Assembly (NCBI GenBank): GCA_012295275.1
Contig: CM022669.1
Span: 16,625,172-16,657,671 of the forward strand
Direction of reading: 5' to 3'
Origin: Chrysomallon squamiferum
Taxonomy: Eukaryota > Mollusca > Gastropoda > Neomphalida > Peltospiridae
DNA length: 32,500 bases
Shown: positions 26,257 to 32,500 of the stretch, piece after piece
Layout of the letters: each line of letters starts with the position of its first letter
Numbering within the stretch: position 1 is the first letter of the stretch
Position numbers and translations under genes: made by a program
The notes under the pieces: generated by a model
What the model saw: the letters and a program-made list of their open reading frames with translations, nothing else
Told to the model about the DNA's origin: nothing
Databases searched by the model: none

Positions 26257-27212
26257 CATTATTATTAAACATAAAAGTATTCTTATAACACCATCCTACT
26301 TTATTATTAGCAAAGTTGTTAATCAGAAACTTCGTACTTCAGAAGCATACTTTGTGTATTTTGGCTGTTTAATACTATTCACTCTGTCTCACATAAGGTT
26401 AACTATTTATCTCGCTGGGTGGCAGGTTCCCTATGCTACATCCGATGTTTATATTGCTGAACTGATGGAAAATGTGTGCAAGAAAATGGGCAGGTATTCT
26501 GAAACAAACATAAACGGGAAGAAACAGATAATTCGTACGTATGCAAGGAAGGGGAAGGTGTTGTCGCTTGGAAAGGTCAGTCTGGACATGCAATGGCACA
26601 ACACACTCAAGTATTACGTAAGTGGTTTACGTGATGGTGGACATTCTGTACAATTGTCATGGCAAGGCATATCTGTCTATTTGTCTGTCTGTATATATCT
26701 ATCCATCTGCCTGTCTGTATATTTGTCTGTTTAGCTAACTGAATCTGTATAGCTATCTGTCTGTCTGTCTGTCTCTCTGTATACATATATCTGTTCATTT
26801 TGAAATGCTTTAATATTACACAAGAACAATTTGGATCTGGTACATTTGCATACATATTCACACAATGCAGACTTTAATGTATGAAATGTTTATGGGATGT
26901 CCTATCCTGTCTCCTGATTTGAATATTTCCCATTCAAGTCAGGGTTTTAGCTGATTATTTAAACAGAGCATGTTATCTATTTGATTTGGGTATTGTCCTG
27001 TGCATGCACTGTAAAAACTCAGATTAAGTGTTCTGTAAGGATAAGTCTCTTTTCTTTTTGCCTTGTTATTTTATTTTTATTCTCCTCTTCCTTTTTTTTC
27101 TTATTGTTATTATTATTATCATTCATCACTAATTTATCATTGTCATTATCAATATTATCTTTATTATCATCATTTTTATTACCATTATTATTATTACTGT
27201 TATTTATTTATT

Positions 27213-27298
<86 letters not shown>

Positions 27299-27300
27299 TT

Positions 27301-27331
<31 letters not shown>

Positions 27332-28782
27332 TATTATTATTATTTTCACCCTAGTGTGACTCAATACTGGAAGATATTGATGAAGTGATTGTTGGTCTTT
27401 TGAAAGAGAATACTACAAAATCTAAACTGGAAAATGTTATTTGTCATGATGTTTCAGGTATTTTATTACTTTCATTTGGAAATAAAAACATATTTTAATA
27501 TTAACAGTTAATATTATTAGAACCATCAGCCTTACATTTCATATATAATTATCATTTTGAAATGGGAAACCCACTGTCATCATCCCAAGGATTATTCTTA
27601 CTGATTAGCAGCAAGAGATATGTAATTTTTCCTTCCCATAGAGTTGAAATCAGTCTTGATTAATGTACAGCCCAGTTGATGTAGGGAATAACATTGGGTT
27701 TCTTGATGTTAATAAGATCAACTCTAAGGATGGCAGCAGCTGCCTTTTTTTTTTCTTTTTTTTTTAAATAACTCTTTCTGAGAATTAATACAGTTCATAT
27801 AGTTATTAAAAGTAAATTTTATTTTTCACACATAATAAATATTGTAATTATGGAAAAGAAACACATGAATTATAAAACCAGTTTAAAATCATTATTTTTA
27901 CCAGTTAATACTGTTTACTACACACAAATGTTTAAAACTGATTTAATATTTAATTGAAAACATGCTCAGATTACATATTACATCTTCTTATACCATATTA
28001 AGATATGGATAACAGTTATATAAGGAAAAAATGAATTTTAGTTTATTACTGATTTCTGACACAATTATAGTAGTTTTTGAACCGTAATTCTAAATTTAAT
28101 TAAAAGGATGCCCATACCACATATCACACCATCTTATCCCATATTTAGATATGGATAACTGTTACATAACAAAACAACGAACTTGAATTCTTTACTAATG
28201 TCTTTCTAGTAATTACTGACACAACTATTATATATTTTTTTAAATGTCATTTAAATTTTAATTAAGAGGATGTCCTTTTCTCCATGACTATTATATATTA
28301 ACAAAACAACCTTAAATTTGAATTATTTACTACTGATCTGTGACACACAACTGTTATATTTTCAAAACTGTAATCTAAAATTTAACTAACAGGATATTTT
28401 TTGTTTGTTTTTCATTTCCTTCCTAACAGAGGCATGCACCAGAGAGCAGCTCAGTGTTCCTCTGAACACAGGTGCTGCAGAAGTAGACGAAAAGGACGCC
28501 AACACTGCCAGGCAGAAGTCTCAGTCTGAGGAAAACACTGACACTGGGGATAGCGATGATGTTGATGATGATGATGAAGCGAAAAATGTTGACGTGAATA
28601 AAGGAGATGGTGTTGATGGAATGGAGAATGTTGGTGAAGAAAATAAGGAGAAAACTGATGAACCGAAAGGAGATGGTGTTGATGAAATGAAAGAGAATAT
28701 TGTTGAGAAGAAAGAAGAAAGTATTGATGACGAAACAAATGTCAAAGTTGATGTTGAAGAAAAGAGAAAAGAAGAGTTGTGA
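24319..28782 (+). CDS. Canopy-family (CNPY2-like) ER protein with long acidic tail ending KEEL (5 coding exons)
   Basis: Coding exons 24319-24403, 25631-25746, 26426-26617, 27355-27457 and 28430-28782 have GT/AG borders and consistent phases, giving 282 residues. Residues 1-17 look like a short signal peptide. The core has six cysteines at 27, 30, 85, 132, 161 and 168, the saposin-like canopy pattern. A CxxC precedes [10 protein letters not shown], and [18 protein letters not shown] follows; both resemble CNPY1/CNPY2 and fly seele rather than CNPY3/4. The CNPY2 family works in the ER and affects growth-factor and lipoprotein receptor handling; that role here is inferred. Residues 169-282 form a low-complexity Asp/Glu/Lys tail absent from CNPY2 (about 182 residues), with two copies of a KGDGVD-type unit. 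The protein ends KEEL, an accepted KDEL-type ER retrieval variant. The ATG lies directly behind a splice acceptor (TTTTTAATTTCAG), so an upstream 5' UTR exon is expected but was not located. Confidence 0.93.
25380..25575. repeat. TA / CATA / CACA microsatellite in canopy intron 1
   Basis: The mixed repeat ends about 55 bases before the acceptor of the second coding exon (25629-25630). Confidence 0.93.
26095..26270. repeat. TTA / AGT / TTA triplet repeats in a canopy intron
   Basis: TTA units, then AGT with AGTAATAGC-type units, then about 22 TTA units lie upstream of the third coding exon. TCTG tetranucleotides follow that exon at 26675-26777. Confidence 0.9.
27201..27344. repeat. (TTTA)n and (ATT)n abutting a canopy splice acceptor
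   Basis: Five TTTA units are followed by about 40 ATT units, with two ACT-type interruptions. The tract stops ten bases before the acceptor AG of the fourth coding exon (27353-27354). Confidence 0.95.
27962..28393 (+). repeat. Three diverged tandem copies of a 124-162-bp unit in the last canopy intron
   Basis: Units begin near 27962, 28108 and 28270 and end at 28393. Shared blocks include CTTATACCATATTAAGATAT / CTTATCCCATATTTAGATAT, GGATAACAGTTAT / GGATAACTGTTAC, TTTACTA, TGACACA and a closing TTTAATTAA-AGGATG. A still more diverged copy may lie at about 27790-27961. Confidence 0.7.
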
Positions 28783-29049
28783 ATGTCTCAGTGCTAATTG
28801 TGTGTTTTCTTTGTTTTTTCTTTAGTTTCATAGTAATTAGTTTGAATTTATTTATAACCAACAAAGTCAAACTGATTAATATATATAAATCAGATCAGCA
28901 CATCATTTGCTCTTGTTGTTTTAGTTCCATACCTGGTTTAAAGATTCTTATTTTTATTGTATTAAGAAAAACAACAAAAAAACCCCACATAAATAAACAA
29001 AGAATAATAAATAAATAAAGAAAGAAAGAATAATAAATAAATTCATTAA

Positions 29050-29084
<35 letters not shown>

Positions 29085-29735
29085 AACTTTTTTTCCATGT
29101 TAGGTTATATGCTTGTTAAAATCTGATACAGTACAGCCTTTTTTCACTAGCTTATTAAATTTTTCCCAATCTATTTTGAGCATATTAATCATAATTTGAC
29201 ACCATGTTCTTCTTAAAAATTATCATCATGTTAAATAGTATAGTTCTACTTATTATTAATATTATTAAGATGAAAAACTAAAAGATTTACACTGTAATGT
29301 TAAACAGAAAAAAAGGCGCCAACTTAGAACAAGGGAAGTAATCTTTGATGGAAAGCTAGTCTACATATCTGTACGGAGTTACCTAGAAGGAATAAATAAA
29401 ATTTTATAGATAATTAAATAAATAATAATAATAATAATAAATATATTTAGAAGAATAAAACTTAGAATTATTTTACCTGTCAGGGATTACTGAAATCCAG
29501 TTACCATGGCAACCGAGGTAGAAACCCGTAACAATGTGGAAATTATGTGTGAAGATGATTTAGTTGAATCAGAATTATGGCTGTATTTGTCTGATAACTT
29601 TTGAATGATGAAAGTTTAGCTAAAATTAATATAACCTGTATGCAATAACGTCACGACTATGGAAAAGGCAACGCCCAGTTATTTTTAAACCATACTCTTT
29701 GTTTATTATACTTCTTTATTAATTAAGAGTGGACT
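28783..29735. other. Canopy 3' UTR and intergenic sequence
   Basis: AT-rich sequence with GAAA and (AAAT)n repeats at 29004-29084 and a short (TAA)n at 29423-29440. No further gene was seen. Confidence 0.6.
28992..28997 (+). terminator. Possible poly(A) signal of the canopy gene
   Basis: AATAAA lies about 210 bases past the canopy stop codon. More AATAAA copies follow inside an (AAAT)n repeat to 29084, so several cleavage sites are possible and the true one cannot be chosen from sequence. Confidence 0.4.
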
Positions 29736-29758
29736 AAATAATAATAATAATAATAATA

Positions 29759-29789
<31 letters not shown>

Positions 29790-29804
29790 TATTATTATTA
29801 TTAT

Positions 29805-29887
<83 letters not shown>
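29736..29887. repeat. (AAT)n-(ATT)n-(AGT)n compound repeat
   Basis: About 8 AAT units turn directly into about 14 ATT units, an inverted pair, and about 27 AGT units follow (29806-29887). Confidence 0.96.
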
Positions 29888-31005
29888 TTGTTATTATTAG
29901 ACTATTGCTTCATATTAACAAAGGTTCATTTTGGTTTGACCATCATTACTAAGAGAAACACTAAAATAACAACAGTACACGTCTTGTATTTACAACCTTT
30001 TTATTTGTTTTCTCTGATGATTTAGTTCGTAGAAAGCAACAGGGAATATATAAAATAGAGAGAGAGAAAAACAACAACAAAAATCAACAAATTGAACATG
30101 CATTGTCAACAAGGGATGGTATCATTAACAAAGCATTGAGACCGACACATTTGCCATTTAAACGAAGCATGATTTAATATCTACGACCATCATCTACCTG
30201 ATTTGATTAACCGATTTTGCTAATCGTAGTGATTTCATAGTAACAACAAATAATGACTTTTACATTATTAGCAGAAATTATTAATACTTGAAACAGTTTT
30301 AATTTAAAAATAATAATAATAATAATAATTAAAATATGAATTCTTTGAAACTGCTTAATGAAATTGGAAATTTATATCACTGCTGCCTTTCTGTTTTTCC
30401 TGTTACCACGAACAACTGAAAACAAATAACTATAATAATACAATCGTAAATAATCTTACTACAAGATACATTGTTTTTTGATTCTGAAGAAAAATCACTT
30501 TCGAATTTTATTATATTGTTGTGATATACCATACGTATTTAAATATGTAATTTAATATTATTTATTTAACTAGTTACATAATAACAACAAACTAAATTAT
30601 TTAATTAATATTACAATACTTTAACAGACTTGAATTTCCGTTCTTAATACTCAGATTTTTTTATTTCTTTTGCGTCTTATCATTTCTTCTTTTTGTCCAC
30701 ATTTTAACCGTAGTTTTGCAATTGTTCGTCTTTTTCATATGCATTCTTGCTTACTATAGTTTCTAAAGACAAATGCTTTAATAAGCTTTCGTTTTCAAAA
30801 GTTCTGCAGCTTCAGAAACTAAGAGATCAAATTTCCAACATGTAAGAAGTCTAATATGACTAACAAGGAATGATGATAAATATAGAAAATTTCTATTTGT
30901 AACAGTAAAACATGAAAAATAATCGGCATTGATAACAGGAAAGACGATATAATGGGTTGACATTTTGTATATATACACATATCTACAGCTATATATTTGT
31001 TTTTC

Positions 31006-31069
<64 letters not shown>

Positions 31070-31331
31070 AAGGGTAACGTGGAGAACAGAAAACATGACT
31101 TCATTATCATAAATTTTGATTGGAATGGAAGATCAATGAGAAATAACATGTGACAGCATATACACATACATTCAGCGTAAGAGTGATGTGTTATAATACC
31201 AACAAATTAATTAAACAATAGAAAAAAAAAATCTGTCTTTTTAATAATACTATCCTTAACTTAAATATTATTTAAATATCGATAAATCTTTAGACAGGAA
31301 GGAAACAATATACGAACGCATACGAACACAC

Positions 31332-31425
<94 letters not shown>

Positions 31426-32026
31426 CATTTAGATGATTATCTGAAATGCTTTACTTTTGCAGAATTTACGAACAGCGGACGGACTTTTAACAAATTTAGA
31501 ACACGTGGTACCATAGCGAATTAACACAATAAAGCAACACTTCATTTGTTTTTTTCTCCATTAAATCTTAGTTATTTGTAATTAGTTTTAAACAATTATA
31601 CAAATGACATATATTGACAAGTAGCCAACATTTTTTGAAATTAATAACTGAGGTAAATATAATTTAAAAAAAAGAAAAAAGAAAGAAAAAAAAAGGTGTT
31701 AAGAAAACGATAAAAATGACACAGCCTCACCAGAAAGCGTTACGGATTCTAGTTTAAAGTATGTAGATTTATTTTAATCTTTAATTATTATTAAAATCAT
31801 TGTTGATTAACTAAAGAGGTGAAAATTATATTTGATCGATTAAGCTACTTTTTGTTGGAAACATTTGACCTAACTGCCTAATATAAAACCAATAACATAA
31901 TTAAATAATGTGCGATAATAAAGTTTTGTAATGATCAAAACTGAAGAAAGCATAAATGTTACAGTTTGTAAATCTTTGCGATCATGGTGTGTGTTTTGTT
32001 AATTTCCATTATGGAAATATTTTAAA

Positions 32027-32066
<40 letters not shown>

Positions 32067-32330
32067 AAAAAATTAGTGAGAAGAAAAAATATTTTTACTG
32101 TAGACGAAATTATAAAAATTATAATGGTCACTATGCTACATGCTGTGAAATTAAATTTTACAAAAGTTCATAGTATCACACTAAACTTTAAAAAAAAAAA
32201 AAAGTAAATAATGGACTGTAAAACAGAATAATAAAAATTATCTATCAGCATTTTAAAAAAGTTAAAAAAAAGAAAAGAAAAAAAAAAAAGAAGTTTAAAC
32301 TGGAATAAAACAAATTTTTAAATATATATA
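29888..32330. other. AT-rich intergenic region
   Basis: No supported gene was seen. (TAA)n-(ATC)n lies at 31006-31070, pure (CT)n at 31334-31422, (GT)n at 32028-32064 and A-rich runs at 31668-31695 and 32260-32290. The 62-83-codon open frames here are AT-driven or repeat-driven. Confidence 0.55.
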
Positions 32331-32365
32331 GGTGTATGAATATGTATTTGTATTGTATATTTTAG

Positions 32366-32500
32366 GAGTTAAAGAATTTAAAATCTCAGAAAAAGGAACA
32401 ATCAGTATTCAGATCAAATTAGAAGAAATCCCATACCTAACGGAAATATGTTTTGCGCGAATCACAGTCGAAAACATTGCAACACGTCACACGAATACTG
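32366..32500 (+). CDS. Possible partial exon cut by the right edge of the window
   Basis: After a T-rich stretch ending in TATATTTTAG, one frame stays open to the end of the window (about 44 codons; the same frame is open back to about 32334). The peptide begins VKEFKISEKGTISIQIKLEE and later reads EICFARITVEN. The two other frames hit stops early. The last 100 bases have a higher GC share and include CG dinucleotides, unlike the preceding AT-rich DNA. No family was recognised, and a chance open frame cannot be excluded. Confidence 0.25.

Overview
This window is nuclear DNA from a multicellular animal. Genes are split by AT-rich introns with GT/AG borders, coding density is low, and microsatellites and minisatellites of many kinds are very abundant. 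The protein sequences and repeat load fit an invertebrate, perhaps a mollusc or other lophotrochozoan, but that assignment is inference. Nothing prokaryotic, viral or organellar was seen: no operons, no CRISPR, and no convincing tRNA or rRNA.

Two genes can be rebuilt exon by exon with matching splice phases. The first, on the minus strand (22470 down to 17798), is a complete mitochondrial-type methionine aminopeptidase (METAP1D). It has 7 coding exons, 352 residues and all metal-binding residues. The second, on the plus strand (24319 to 28782), is a complete canopy-family ER protein most like CNPY2. It has 5 coding exons and 282 residues, with a saposin-like six-cysteine core, an unusual acidic tail and a C-terminal KEEL. 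The two genes lie head to head with about 1.85 kb between their start codons.

Two weaker gene traces are present. One is a possible minus-strand gene: a start-codon exon with a very acidic run (13064-12876) joins in phase with a candidate exon at 8274-8199. The other is a possible plus-strand exon cut by the right edge (about 32366-32500).

Layout: 1-8190 is non-coding, with a 69-bp minisatellite, a 39-bp minisatellite and very long CT/GA tracts. 8199-13064 holds the candidate minus-strand gene with a 4.6 kb intron full of triplet repeats. 13065-17700 is intergenic. 17798-28782 holds the METAP1D/canopy pair. 28783-32330 is intergenic and repeat-rich.

The two confident genes do not form a known pathway. 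One trims initiator methionine in mitochondria, and the other is predicted to act in the ER secretory pathway. I did not find a new multi-gene system. The most notable items are the canopy acidic KEEL tail, the unidentified acidic-exon gene, the paired minisatellites and the microsatellites that abut splice sites.
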